DNA of 64,000 nucleotides. Source: Aquibacillus kalidii. Its GTDB lineage: Bacteria; Bacillota; Bacilli; Bacillales; Amphibacillaceae. How positions within the stretch are numbered: position 1 is the first letter of the stretch; each line of letters begins with the position of its first letter. The DNA lies in contig NZ_JACLZI010000056.1 in assembly GCF_014280935.1 (NCBI RefSeq), positions 62,001 through 126,000 of the forward strand, in the 5' to 3' direction. This document shows, one piece after another, positions 32,892 through 42,234 of this stretch. Below the pieces are notes generated by a model. The model was not told where the DNA came from, ran no database searches, and saw only the letters and a program-made list of their open reading frames with translations. The translations under genes and the position numbers were made by a program.

Positions 32892-33488
32892 CTACATCAT
32901 TCCTTTCAAATAAACAAATGTAAAGATAAAGATCCAAACTACATCCAGGAAGTGCCAATACAGACTAGCAACAAATACTTTACGTGCTGTTACAGGAGTA
33001 ATTCCTCTCTTCATCATTTGGATAATTAATAGGGTTACCCATCCAATCCCTAACGAAACGTGAAGTCCGTGAGTTCCTAATAGGGTGAAGAAACCAGAAA
33101 GGAAACCACTTGTTTGGATGGTAGCTCCTTCATGTACATAATGAATAAATTCAGAAATCTCCATGTACACAAATCCTAATCCAAGCAACAACGTTACGAT
33201 TAACCAGACAATCGTATCACGCTTATTACCATTACGCATCTCGTGAATAGCTAACCCACAAGTAAAACTACTAGTTAATAGTAGGAATGTTTCAATTAAT
33301 ACTTCTTTCAACATAAACAACTCTTCGCCTGTTGGACCTCCAGCAGTGTTATGTTCTAATACAAAATACGAAGCAAACAAAGTGGAGAAAAGCACGATCT
33401 CTGCGCCTAAGAAAATCCAAAAGCCGAGAATAGTCATTTGGTTTTGTTGACCTTGATATTCTAACGGTGTAGTTGATTGTGAACTCAT
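32892..33488 (-). CDS. qoxC: Cytochrome aa3 quinol oxidase subunit III
   Basis: A 198-residue subunit III with five membrane helices. The motif LGFWIFLGAEIVLFSTLFASYFVL (helix 1) and GTHGLHVSLGIGW, with the conserved His of heme-copper oxidase subunit III, are present. The length fits the five-helix Bacillus form (about 200), not the seven-helix mitochondrial form. Its start overlaps the qoxB stop by four bases (ATGA), so translation is coupled. Confidence 0.94.
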   Translation of the reverse strand: MSSQSTTPLEYQGQQNQMTILGFWIFLGAEIVLFSTLFASYFVLEHNTAGGPTGEELFMLKEVLIETFLLLTSSFTCGLAIHEMRNGNKRDTIVWLIVTLLLGLGFVYMEISEFIHYVHEGATIQTSGFLSGFFTLLGTHGLHVSLGIGWVTLLIIQMMKRGITPVTARKVFVASLYWHFLDVVWIFIFTFVYLKGMM

Positions 33489-35431
33489 TTTAGATCACCT
33501 CTCCACTTACGTTCTGTCTCTTCTACTTCCTCAACGGAAACATGATAACCATGATCATAATCGAAGGAATTTAGAATAAGACCAATTACAATCAATACAG
33601 CTGAAATAGCAGCTGGGATAAACCACTCAAATACTAGGAAGAACCCTACAATACCGAAAGCGACAGCCATAAATAATGGTGTCCATGAATTACTCGGCAT
33701 GTGAATTTCCTCGATTTCATTTTTCTTCAATCCCGTAATGCCGGCTTTTTTATTTTCCCAGAATTCATCTAACTGAGATACCTCTGGTACTTTTGCAAAA
33801 TTATAATGTGGTGGTGGTGATGCTGTTGCCCATTCTAATGTTCGAGCATCCCACGGATCATTTCCTACATCACGTGATGCATAACGGAAACTCCAATAAA
33901 TGTTATAACATAATGCTGCGAAACCTGCTGCTAGTATTAAGGCACCAATTGCTGATAACCCTAGTAATGGTCCCCATCCAGTGCTAGCAGAATACGTGAA
34001 CATACGACGTGACATACCATCTAATCCAACAAAGAACATTGGCATGAATGTTACGTTGAAACCAATAACGAATAACCAGAAATGCCAGTATCCAATTTTC
34101 TCATTTAATTTAAACCCAAACATTTTTGGCCACCAGTAGTAAAGTCCAGCAAACACCGCAAAAACAACACCCGGAATCAATACGTAGTGGAAGTGTGCCA
34201 CTAAGAACATAGTATTGTGATACTGGTAATCAGCTGCTGCCATCGCTAACATAACACCTGTTACCCCACCAATGGTGAAACAAGGTATGAATGCTAGAGA
34301 CCAAAGCATCGCATTGGTGAATTTAATTCGACCTTTACGCATTGTAAATAACCAGTTGAATATTTTAACACCTGTCGGGATAGCAATCGCCATTGTTGTA
34401 ATCGAGAATACAGAGTTAACAGCACCACTATTACCCATTGTGTAGAAATGGTGAACCCATACAAGCATACTTAAGAATGCAATCCCCACGATTGAAGCCA
34501 CCATTGATTTATATCCGTAAAGGTTCTTACGCGAGAATGTAGAGATAACTTCCGAGAACATACCAAATGCTGGTAAAACCACGATATAAACTTCAGGGTG
34601 TCCCCAAAGCCAGAATAGATTTAACCATAGCATCGGGTCCCCACCAGCTGCTACCGTAAAGAAATGAGTTCCAAATAAACGGTCAAGCGTCATAAACGCT
34701 AAAGCAACGGTTAAAATCGGGAAAGCTGCAACGATAATAACGTTTGTTACTAATGCCGTCCAAGTAAACATTGGCATTTTCATCAAAGTCATACCAGGAG
34801 CTCTCATCTTTAAGATTGTTACTATAAAGTTAACGCCCGTCGCTAGTGTACCTATACCAGCAATTTGCAAAGCAATTGCATAATAGTTGTTTCCTACACC
34901 AGGGGTAAATTCTTTACCTGCAAGTGGGAAATACGCTGTCCATCCAGCATCCGGTGAACCACCAATTACGAAGGAGATGTTGAATAACATTGCCCCTACA
35001 AAAAACACCCAAAAACTAAGTGCATTCAACTTTGGAAAAGCAACATCACGCGCGCCAATTTGTAATGGAATAACAACGTTCATAATCCCAATTAACATCG
35101 GCATCGCCATAAATAAAATCATAATAACACCATGTGTGGTAAATACTTCATCATAGTGTTGTGCATCTAAAAATTCTAATTCCGGTCTTGATGTTTGAGC
35201 TTTCATCATTAGCCCATCGACACCACCGCGGAAAAACATCACTACACCTGCAAGAATATACATAATACCTATTTTTTTATGGTCTACTGTTGTGAACCAT
35301 TCTTTCCATAGCCACTTCCATCTTTTCAGGTAAGTAACTAGAACGACTAATCCAACCATTGTTAATGCAATCGCAATTTGCGAAGCTAGGATTAATGGGT
35401 CACCAGTAACAAAAAATTGATCCCAAGTCAT
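33485..35431 (-). CDS. qoxB: Cytochrome aa3 quinol oxidase subunit I
   Basis: A 648-residue catalytic subunit holding low-spin heme, heme a3 and CuB. Ligand motifs are intact: TTHGVIMILF (heme a histidine), WLWGHPEVYIVVLPAFG (CuB His and the cross-linked Tyr), WVHHFYTMG (two CuB His) and FHYVLIPG (heme ligands). Protons are pumped through the D- and K-channels of this family. The length is one residue short of B. subtilis QoxB. The start is ATG at 35431, two bases after the qoxA stop with GGTGGTGAG in front; the longer reading to 35452 is not supported. Confidence 0.96.
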   Translation of the reverse strand: MTWDQFFVTGDPLILASQIAIALTMVGLVVLVTYLKRWKWLWKEWFTTVDHKKIGIMYILAGVVMFFRGGVDGLMMKAQTSRPELEFLDAQHYDEVFTTHGVIMILFMAMPMLIGIMNVVIPLQIGARDVAFPKLNALSFWVFFVGAMLFNISFVIGGSPDAGWTAYFPLAGKEFTPGVGNNYYAIALQIAGIGTLATGVNFIVTILKMRAPGMTLMKMPMFTWTALVTNVIIVAAFPILTVALAFMTLDRLFGTHFFTVAAGGDPMLWLNLFWLWGHPEVYIVVLPAFGMFSEVISTFSRKNLYGYKSMVASIVGIAFLSMLVWVHHFYTMGNSGAVNSVFSITTMAIAIPTGVKIFNWLFTMRKGRIKFTNAMLWSLAFIPCFTIGGVTGVMLAMAAADYQYHNTMFLVAHFHYVLIPGVVFAVFAGLYYWWPKMFGFKLNEKIGYWHFWLFVIGFNVTFMPMFFVGLDGMSRRMFTYSASTGWGPLLGLSAIGALILAAGFAALCYNIYWSFRYASRDVGNDPWDARTLEWATASPPPHYNFAKVPEVSQLDEFWENKKAGITGLKKNEIEEIHMPSNSWTPLFMAVAFGIVGFFLVFEWFIPAAISAVLIVIGLILNSFDYDHGYHVSVEEVEETERKWRGDLK

Positions 35432-35432
35432 A

Positions 35433-36419
35433 TTACTCACCACCCATTTCATGATTCATATTTTCATGATCTTCATGATTTTCTTCACTATTATCATCTT
35501 GCTCTTGTTCATCTACTGGATTACTCTCTTCTTCAGAGTCACCATGATGGATTCTATATTCTTCTGGATTAATATAATCAGAAGAACCACCGTGTGCATG
35601 ATTTATCCATTGTAAATGTGTACCATTAAAAGTTTCTGTACCGATAATCGTTGGTGATAAAATTTCTTTATAATGGTCTTCTGTTAAGTCGCCTGCTGTC
35701 TTTTTAACTTCCTCTATCCATTCATTAAAGTCTTCTTCAGTCTGAGCATTTACGTCAAACTGCATAGCAGCATAACCTCGGCCATTAAAGCTTGTATTTC
35801 TACCTATATACGTTCCAGGTTTATCTGCAACGAGGTACAATTTTGTTTCCATATTAGCCATTGTATATTTTTGGCCTCCAAGAGCAGGTACCCAAAACGA
35901 CTGCATGGTCCCAGCAGAAGTCATCTTAAAGAGAATTGGTCTATCTTCAGGAATGTTTAGGTAGTTAACTGTTTCAATATCTTGTTCTGGATAACTGAAA
36001 ATCCATTTCCAATCCGCAGACGTTACATGAACGACTAGCGGTTCTAGGTGGTCATATCCTTCTGGTATATCTTCCACCTCATAAATTGTCTTTACAGTCG
36101 GTATTGTTAAAGCAATGACAATCACTACAGGAATAACGAACCAAGTAATCTCCAATAGGTGACTCCCTTTTTCAACAGGTGGTTCATAATCCATATTGTC
36201 TTTTCTTTCACGATATTTCCAAACAATTGTTCCAAATAGAACAAAAACGACTAAGACGATTATGGCCATGAAAATAATCGAGAAAATAATTAATTCTGAT
36301 AAATTCTTAGCAATCGGGCCTTGCGGATCGAAAACGACCATATCCGATTCACATCCCGAAAGCACAAAAGCTACTGTGAAAAACATAATGGCATACATAG
36401 TTTTACGAATGTATTTCAC
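35433..36419 (-). CDS. qoxA: Cytochrome aa3 quinol oxidase subunit II, lipoprotein
   Basis: A 328-residue subunit II. It has a lipobox (LSGC, Cys about residue 23) and two membrane helices (about 40-65 and 85-108), then a cupredoxin domain on the outside. The CuA ligands of cytochrome c oxidases are absent, as expected for a quinol oxidase. WKWIFSYPEQDI and GTMQSFWVPALGGQKYTM are family landmarks. The C-terminus is an Asp/Glu/His/Asn-rich tail (last about 45 residues), longer and more acidic than in B. subtilis, perhaps a trait of a salt-adapted host. The start is GTG after AAAGGAG. It is the first gene of qoxABCD. Confidence 0.95.
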   Translation of the reverse strand: MKYIRKTMYAIMFFTVAFVLSGCESDMVVFDPQGPIAKNLSELIIFSIIFMAIIVLVVFVLFGTIVWKYRERKDNMDYEPPVEKGSHLLEITWFVIPVVIVIALTIPTVKTIYEVEDIPEGYDHLEPLVVHVTSADWKWIFSYPEQDIETVNYLNIPEDRPILFKMTSAGTMQSFWVPALGGQKYTMANMETKLYLVADKPGTYIGRNTSFNGRGYAAMQFDVNAQTEEDFNEWIEEVKKTAGDLTEDHYKEILSPTIIGTETFNGTHLQWINHAHGGSSDYINPEEYRIHHGDSEEESNPVDEQEQDDNSEENHEDHENMNHEMGGE

Positions 36420-36741
36420 TCGAATTGCTCCTTTCTATCAAGGGTATACTCTTACTTGAACGATTGAGTATACGGAAGAAAAAGTTATTATACTTAAAAG
36501 TTGTTTAAGTTTAGAAACAGCCTTTTAGCTATTATCATTTTCACATGTAAATTTGATGAAATTATGAAGAATCGAAATAAGTCACAAAATGTTCATATAC
36601 TTCCAGGAAAGCTGTGATTTAAATTACAGTATTTTTTATTACCATCTGTTGTCATGGGCTATTATTTTACTATTAGATTATTTTTCTTTAATATCGACTT
36701 AGAGACACTTGTTACTATAAACGAATTGAGAGTGAGAGAAA
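36420..36741. other. Divergent promoter region of qox and the two-component operon
   Basis: 322 bases without a gene, AT-rich, carrying an FNR/CRP-like box at 36613-36628. Both operons must be driven from here. No terminator or RNA structure is obvious. Confidence 0.6.
36613..36628. promoter_or_regulatory. FNR/CRP-family operator-like site
   Basis: TGTGATTTAAATTACA matches TGTGA-N6-TCACA at nine of ten fixed positions and has a symmetric TTTAAA centre. It lies midway between qoxA and the response regulator gene, so it could control either or both with oxygen. Confidence 0.45.
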
Positions 36742-37431
36742 ATGAATAAACCTATCGTTCTTATTGTTGACGACGAACCGCAAATGCGACTGCTGTTAAA
36801 GGTTCACTTGCAAGAATCGTTTCAAATATTAGAAGCATCTGACGGAATAGAAGCTATAAACCGAGTTAAGAGTGAGCAAGTTGACGTGATTTTATTAGAT
36901 ATAATGATGCCCAATTTAGACGGTAAAGAGGTATGTAAAAGAATTAGATCCTTCAACAAAGAAATACCAATTATATTGTTAACCGCTTTAAACGAATCGA
37001 AAGATAAGGTTGAGGGTCTAACTTTAGGAGCGGATGACTATGTAGTAAAGCCCTTTGATCCTGAAGAATTGGAAGCGAGAATTCAGGTTCAATTAAGGCG
37101 ATTACCTAAATCAGATACAACGGGAATAAATTTTGATGGATTAGTGATTGACGGTAATTCACGAGAGGTATCTGTAAATGGATCTCCACTTAAACTTACT
37201 CCTAAAGAATTCGATCTCCTTTATTTAATAGCCTCAAACTCTAATTGGGTCTATACACGTGAACAATTACTTGATAAAGTGTGGGGGATAAATGATGTAG
37301 TGGATATTCGAACAGTCGATTCACATGTTCGGTACGTAAGAGATAAATTAAAGAAGGCTGGGTTGGCGAAACAACCAATCAAAACGATTTGGGGAGTCGG
37401 ATATAAATTTTCAAGTGGTGACACAGAATGA
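36742..37431 (+). CDS. OmpR/PhoB-family response regulator
   Basis: A 229-residue regulator: receiver domain (residues 1-118) with acidic pocket VDDE, phospho-acceptor Asp53 (LLDIMMP), Thr in ILLTAL and Lys in VVKPFDP; then a winged-helix DNA-binding domain (about 130-226, LTPKEFDLLYLI and VDSHVRYVRDKLKK). The start is ATG after GAGAG, a weak site. Its stop overlaps the start of the kinase gene by four bases. The regulon is unknown; the downstream SDR and the divergent qox genes are candidates. Confidence 0.92.
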   Translation: MNKPIVLIVDDEPQMRLLLKVHLQESFQILEASDGIEAINRVKSEQVDVILLDIMMPNLDGKEVCKRIRSFNKEIPIILLTALNESKDKVEGLTLGADDYVVKPFDPEELEARIQVQLRRLPKSDTTGINFDGLVIDGNSREVSVNGSPLKLTPKEFDLLYLIASNSNWVYTREQLLDKVWGINDVVDIRTVDSHVRYVRDKLKKAGLAKQPIKTIWGVGYKFSSGDTE

Positions 37432-38825
37432 AGCTAAACAGTGTCGTGATTAAGTTAGGTGCTACCATTCTTTTTTTACAGCTTATCATTCTTATTCCTT
37501 TAGGCTATATCATAGTCCAGATTATTCTTAATTTTTCTTACAATGACGTAGAAAACCAGTTAATCGACCTATCTCAAAAATACGCTGAGAACATTCAATC
37601 CATTTCCGATGAAGAGACATTTAGAAATATTAATAATATTGCAGATATTACAGATATGGAAGCAGTTGTTACAGATATAGATGGAAAGATTCGAATGAAT
37701 ACCGAGTGGGATAACTTGTTGGAACATCCCGTTTTGAATCAAAAAGAACTAAAACAATTAAACAAAAAAGAAACAATTGTGAATGAATATATTAATAAGG
37801 AAGCTAAATATTTAAAAGTTGGTCAGCCCATTATCCATAATGGAAAAGTTATCGGCAGCATCTTTCTGTTTTCTCCCCTGCATATAATAAACGAGTCGAT
37901 CCAAAACATTATTAAGTTAGTTGTCTTAGCTAGTTTAGGTGCGGTTATATTAGCGATTGGCTTTACCTTTTTTATATCAAAAAAATTGGCAGCCCCGCTT
38001 TTACAAATGGAGCATGCTACAAAAAGAATAGCTAACAAGCAGGATTTTAGCACCAGGGTTACTTATAAAGGAAATGACGAGATTGGTTCACTTGCGAATG
38101 CCATAAATAACATGTCTAGTACACTAGAGCGTTATCAAACGAATCGAAATGAGTTTTTTTCAAATATCACACATGAATTAAAGACGCCATTAACATACAT
38201 AAAAGGCTATACACAAGCGATCAGAAAAAATCTGTACCAATCGGATAATGAAAAAAATGACTATCTTAAAATTATTGAAAATGAAGCAAATCAGATTAAC
38301 ACACTAATGGATGACCTGATGGACTTGTCAAAAATTGAAGAAGGGAAACTTCCATTCCATATGGAAGATCTCGAATTAAATGAATTAATTGAAACTATTA
38401 TCACAAAAGTACAGTTCAAAGCAAATCAAAAGAATATCGATGTTCACTTTTCTCCTTCTACTAGTGTTGCTTTACTCTATGCCGATGGTAATCGAATGGA
38501 GCAAATCTTTAACAACTTACTAGAGAATGCAATCCGGTACACAGAAAAAGGATCGATAAAGGTAAACCTTATTAATGAAACAAACGGAATAACTGTAAAA
38601 ATTGCTGATACAGGAATCGGTATTGCGAAATCAGATTTGCCTTACTTATTTGATCGTTTTTACCGCGTAGACAAATCACGATCTCGTTCAAACGGAGGAA
38701 CTGGACTAGGGCTGTCAATTGTCAAAAAACTAGTTGAAACGCACAACGGTACGATTGAATTCCAGAGTGAAAAAGATCAAGGAACAACCGTCATTTTATA
38801 TTTCCCTAATGATTCACATGAGTAA
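37428..38825 (+). CDS. Membrane sensor histidine kinase
   Basis: A 465-residue kinase with two membrane helices (about 9-31 and 160-180) around a 125-residue extracytoplasmic sensor, a HAMP domain (about 182-235), the dimerisation helix with His248 (SNITHELKTPLTYIKG), and a complete ATPase domain with N box NLLENAIRYT, G1 DTGIGI, F box FDRFYRV and G2 GGTGLGLSIV. It pairs with the preceding response regulator, to which it is translationally coupled by ATGA overlap. The signal is unknown. Confidence 0.92.
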   Translation: MKLNSVVIKLGATILFLQLIILIPLGYIIVQIILNFSYNDVENQLIDLSQKYAENIQSISDEETFRNINNIADITDMEAVVTDIDGKIRMNTEWDNLLEHPVLNQKELKQLNKKETIVNEYINKEAKYLKVGQPIIHNGKVIGSIFLFSPLHIINESIQNIIKLVVLASLGAVILAIGFTFFISKKLAAPLLQMEHATKRIANKQDFSTRVTYKGNDEIGSLANAINNMSSTLERYQTNRNEFFSNITHELKTPLTYIKGYTQAIRKNLYQSDNEKNDYLKIIENEANQINTLMDDLMDLSKIEEGKLPFHMEDLELNELIETIITKVQFKANQKNIDVHFSPSTSVALLYADGNRMEQIFNNLLENAIRYTEKGSIKVNLINETNGITVKIADTGIGIAKSDLPYLFDRFYRVDKSRSRSNGGTGLGLSIVKKLVETHNGTIEFQSEKDQGTTVILYFPNDSHE

Positions 38826-38843
38826 GGAGAAAGGATTGGTATC

Positions 38844-39593
38844 ATGAATTTTAAAGATAGTGTCGTGATTGTTACAGGAGCAGGTAATGGAATTGGAAGA
38901 GGTGTAGCCCTTGGGTATGCCAATGAAGGGGCAAAAGTTGTTGTTGCTGACATTGATAGAGAAGCGGCTGAGGCTACTCTTAATTTGATAAATTCTACAT
39001 ATGGTGATGGTCTGTTTATCGAGACTGATGTTCGAGACCCGAAGCAGATAACTCATCTAATGGATGAGACCATCAGAATCTACGGCAAAATCAATATTTT
39101 AATTAATAATGCAGGCGTGTCGCGTTTTAAATCTGTTTATGAGCTTAGTGTAGAAGAGTGGGATGATGTACTGAACATCAATCTTCGCGGAAACTTTTTG
39201 TGTGCTAGAGAAGCTGCTAAATATATTCGCAGAAATGATAGCGGAGGCGCAATTGTAAATATAGCATCAACTCGTGCATTTATGTCCGAAAAAGATTCGG
39301 AAGCATATGCAGCGACAAAGGGTGGAATATACGCATTAACCCATGCACTAGCAATGTCCCTTCAAGATGATCATATACTAGTCAATTCGATAAGTCCGGG
39401 TTGGATTGAAACAGGTGACTATTCATCACTGAGAAATATTGATCATAAACAACACCCCTCAAAAAGAGTGGGCAAACCAGAGGATGTTGCACGTGCCTGC
39501 CTGTTCTTAACCAACCCAATGAATGATTTTATTACTGGCGAAAATTTAATCGTTGATGGTGGTATGACTAGAAAAATGATATATGAACACTAA
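38844..39593 (+). CDS. Short-chain dehydrogenase/reductase (glucose dehydrogenase-like)
   Basis: A 249-residue classical SDR: TGAGNGIGRG (residues 12-21) nucleotide loop, NNAG at about 89-92, catalytic Ser in NIASTRAF and Tyr/Lys in YAATKGG (about 153-159). An Asp after beta-2 (VVADIDR) favours NAD over NADP. Substrate unknown. It starts 18 bases after the kinase stop with AAGGAG, so it belongs to the two-component operon and may be involved in, or controlled by, the same response. A terminator follows. Confidence 0.87.
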   Translation: MNFKDSVVIVTGAGNGIGRGVALGYANEGAKVVVADIDREAAEATLNLINSTYGDGLFIETDVRDPKQITHLMDETIRIYGKINILINNAGVSRFKSVYELSVEEWDDVLNINLRGNFLCAREAAKYIRRNDSGGAIVNIASTRAFMSEKDSEAYAATKGGIYALTHALAMSLQDDHILVNSISPGWIETGDYSSLRNIDHKQHPSKRVGKPEDVARACLFLTNPMNDFITGENLIVDGGMTRKMIYEH

Positions 39594-39600
39594 TATGGAA

Positions 39601-39640
39601 AAGAGCACAAACTATTTTAAGTTTTGTGCTCCTTCTTTTT
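39601..39640 (+). terminator. Terminator of the two-component/SDR operon
   Basis: Stem AGAGCACAAA / TTTTGTGCTC with a T run. It also overlaps the end of the convergent GNAT gene. Confidence 0.88.
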
Positions 39641-40094
39641 AACTTAATTCATAATGTAGATATTCGGATAAATGACCACCCATTTTAGTATATAACGCTT
39701 GGGCAATATGATTATCCTTATCCGTTTCCCACACCATCGAAGCAAATTGATTCTCTCTCGTAAAGGTAAGGCATTTCTGAAACAGTTTTTCACCAATTTT
39801 TTGTCCTCTGGCAGATTGCTTAACAAATAAATCATTAAGTATGATCTGTTTTTGAACACGCAATGTACTAAAAGTATAATAAAGAGTTGCGAAACCTAAC
39901 AATTGGCCGTCTTTAGTTGATGCAACAAATTGGGTTCCAATACTATCTGTAGTTTTTTGTAAATCATGAATGAGTTTATTCAATTCATTGGGGTCTGGTT
40001 GCTTTTGTTTATAAAAATGTACAATGTAATCAATCATTAATTCTTGAAGTTGGTCTATATCTTGTTCATTTGCTTGCCTAATTGTTATTTGCAT
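39639..40094 (-). CDS. GNAT-family N-acetyltransferase
   Basis: A 151-residue acetyltransferase with a full GNAT core: LNDLFVKQSARGQKIGEKLF (residues about 85-104; acetyl-CoA loop RGQKIGE) and IAQALYTKMGGHLSEYLHYEL at the end. The acceptor is unknown. The start is ATG after GGGGGAAATC. It is convergent with the SDR gene. The next GNAT upstream on the same strand is only distantly similar, so the pair is not a recent duplication. Confidence 0.85.
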   Translation of the reverse strand: MQITIRQANEQDIDQLQELMIDYIVHFYKQKQPDPNELNKLIHDLQKTTDSIGTQFVASTKDGQLLGFATLYYTFSTLRVQKQIILNDLFVKQSARGQKIGEKLFQKCLTFTRENQFASMVWETDKDNHIAQALYTKMGGHLSEYLHYELS

Positions 40095-40199
40095 ATCTGA
40101 TTTCCCCCGACTATATATTTGAATGAAATCTAATCATAAGGCGTTTAAGAAAAGCGTCTATATTTTATATTTTATTACAAATTTATCGTAGTAAAAGAA

Positions 40200-40667
40200 T
40201 TAGTTTGTTAAATCTTTATATACAAATTCTCTTACTTTTTTAAAGCCTTGCTTTTTATAAAATGATTTAGCTATTTCATTATCAGCCCAATAATCTAGTT
40301 CTATTTTAAATATACCATTATTTCTTGCGAACATGTAAATATTTTCCATTAGTTTGGAACCATATCCTTTACTTTGCGCTTTCTTAACTATACTGATTTG
40401 ATGAATATATAACGACCTATAACTATGACCAAACTCACTATCTGGATAATCAAAGATTTCAGCCCATACATAACCTAGTGCTTGGTTACTATCTTCTAAC
40501 AACAGAAAAATACTGTTTGGATTATGAACAGCGCGTTGGAAAAAACCGACTATCTCGTTATATTTATATTTCTTAAAAAAATTTGGGTATAATTGTGCAT
40601 GTAGGTCATGGACCTCTTTGTTTAAGAGTGCGATCTTATGATAATCTTTTGTTGAAATAATCCTCAT
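40200..40667 (-). CDS. GNAT-family N-acetyltransferase
   Basis: A 155-residue acetyltransferase. The core YIHQISIVKKAQSKGYGSKLMENIYMFA (about residues 87-114; loop QSKGYGS) and ELDYWADNEIAKSFYKKQGFKKVREFVY define a GNAT of the type found in many Bacillus multi-copy sets. The acceptor is unknown. The start is ATG after AGGGGGATAAAA. It is separated from its neighbour by 105 bases and probably transcribed alone. Confidence 0.85.
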   Translation of the reverse strand: MRIISTKDYHKIALLNKEVHDLHAQLYPNFFKKYKYNEIVGFFQRAVHNPNSIFLLLEDSNQALGYVWAEIFDYPDSEFGHSYRSLYIHQISIVKKAQSKGYGSKLMENIYMFARNNGIFKIELDYWADNEIAKSFYKKQGFKKVREFVYKDLTN

Positions 40668-40748
40668 TTTTATCCCCCTAAATACTTGTTATTTTAATGT
40701 ACACAAGATTAGGGGAAAACGTGAGGCTTATAGAAAGGGTTGAATTGG

Positions 40749-41249
40749 ATGTTTAAAATCGTTGTTATAGCAGACACACACATGCCTAGAATGGCTAAAA
40801 CTATTCCAAAAAAACTACTATCTGATTTAGAGGCTGCTAACTTAGTCATTCATGTAGGTGATGTGCAAACAGTAGAAGTGTTAAAAGCTTTTGAGAAGTT
40901 TGCTCCACTAGTTGGTGTCTATGGAAATGTAGATGACTCTGACATTCAATCACGATTCCCCAATTCCTTATTATTAGAATTAGACAATCTTACCATTGGT
41001 ATAACACATGGGCACGGGAAATCAAGGACTACTGAAAAAAGGGCAATAGAAAAATTTCAGTTCGAGGATGTTGACATCATTATCTTTGGACATTCTCACA
41101 TCCCTATCCTTAAGCAATATGAAGACATTTTGTTATTCAATCCCGGTTCACCAACAGACAAACGAAGAGAGAAGCAATTTTCCTATGGCATAATTGAAAT
41201 TTCAGAATACGTAAACATCAAACATATTTTTTATGATGATAAATCTTAA
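40749..41249 (+). CDS. YfcE/YsnB-type metallophosphoesterase
   Basis: A 166-residue calcineurin-fold phosphoesterase. All five metal motifs are visible: ADTHMPRM (residues about 8-15), HVGDVQ (about 37-42), GNVDDS (about 58-63), THGHGK (about 87-92) and GHSHIP (about 114-119). Family members hydrolyse phosphodiesters in vitro; the cellular substrate is unknown. The start is ATG at 40749, nine bases after GAAAGGG; the frame can be extended to a TTG at 40740 that touches the ribosome binding site. A GACTACCAG hairpin follows the stop. Confidence 0.9.
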   Translation: MFKIVVIADTHMPRMAKTIPKKLLSDLEAANLVIHVGDVQTVEVLKAFEKFAPLVGVYGNVDDSDIQSRFPNSLLLELDNLTIGITHGHGKSRTTEKRAIEKFQFEDVDIIIFGHSHIPILKQYEDILLFNPGSPTDKRREKQFSYGIIEISEYVNIKHIFYDDKS

Positions 41250-41303
41250 TGAGACTACCAGTAGGAGTCAATCCTCCTGATAGTCCGTATAAGACTCCTT
41301 CTT

Positions 41304-42083
41304 TTACCTTTTAAAACCACCCTCAGAGTGAATAACCTGACCTGTTATCCACTTTGCGTCATCACTTGCTAGGAAACTTATAAGTCTCGCTACATCCCCA
41401 GGCTCGCCTAGTCTCTCAAGCGGAAAACTACCTTTAAGCACTTCTTCGTCCTCTTCCGTTACCCAACCAGTTTGGGTGGGTCCAGGATTGACAGCATTCA
41501 CCGTTATCCCCTTATACGCGACCTCTGCAGACAGTGTCTTAGTAAATGCCTCTACAGCTCCTTTAGTAGTAGCATAAGCTAGTTCACCAGGCATTGCTCC
41601 CAGTGATTGGCCAGATGTCAGATTAATAATCCTCCCCCCACTAGCTGAAGAGAAGTGACGGGCAAATTCCACGCTTAACAATGTTGTTGCTCGAATATTC
41701 ACAGCGTAATGATTGTCCATATCAGTCACTTGCAAGTCCATGAAACTATTACTTGTGGAGAATGCAGCGTTATTTACTAATATCTTTGGCTCACCTAACT
41801 TTATCCTTACCGTTTTCATTAATGGTTCAATATTTTCTGGATTTGATAAGTCAATTTCTGCTTTATAACAAGTTACCCCTAGGCTCTCAATCTCTTTTTT
41901 TAGTATTTCTGGTTCATCTTGCTGCACACCCCAAGGCATTGATTGATCATAATCTGACCAGTAAGTAAAGTAAATATCTGCCCCTTCCTTAGCAAGCTGC
42001 TTACAAATGGCTGCACCAATCCCCTTAAGTCTACCAGCTCCTGTAACGAGTGCTATCCTATTATGTAATTTGCCTTGTTCCAT
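41304..42083 (-). CDS. Short-chain dehydrogenase (3-oxoacyl-ACP reductase-like)
   Basis: A 259-residue SDR with an unusual nucleotide loop TGAGRLKGIGAA (two extra residues between the glycines), NNAA at about 100-103, catalytic Ser in NLTSGQSLG and Tyr/Lys in YATTKGA (about 164-170). It ends in IHSEGGFKR, in the place of the classical IDGGxxxG. Substrate unknown; enoyl or oxoacyl reductase annotations are only generic. Two ATG codons (42089 and 42083) compete; the second has better spacing from GGGAGG. It is convergent with the phosphoesterase gene. Confidence 0.83.
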   Translation of the reverse strand: MEQGKLHNRIALVTGAGRLKGIGAAICKQLAKEGADIYFTYWSDYDQSMPWGVQQDEPEILKKEIESLGVTCYKAEIDLSNPENIEPLMKTVRIKLGEPKILVNNAAFSTSNSFMDLQVTDMDNHYAVNIRATTLLSVEFARHFSSASGGRIINLTSGQSLGAMPGELAYATTKGAVEAFTKTLSAEVAYKGITVNAVNPGPTQTGWVTEEDEEVLKGSFPLERLGEPGDVARLISFLASDDAKWITGQVIHSEGGFKR

Positions 42084-42234
42084 TACCATTCGCCTCCCTC
42101 ATTTATATAATTACTTTTAAAATAACATTATTTAGTGAAAAGGTTGAGTACTTTATCCACACCCTACGTATAAAAAAATAGATTTGCGTTAAAATTAGAA
42201 ATTAGTTTATTAATTTTTGAAGGAGAGATGCTTT

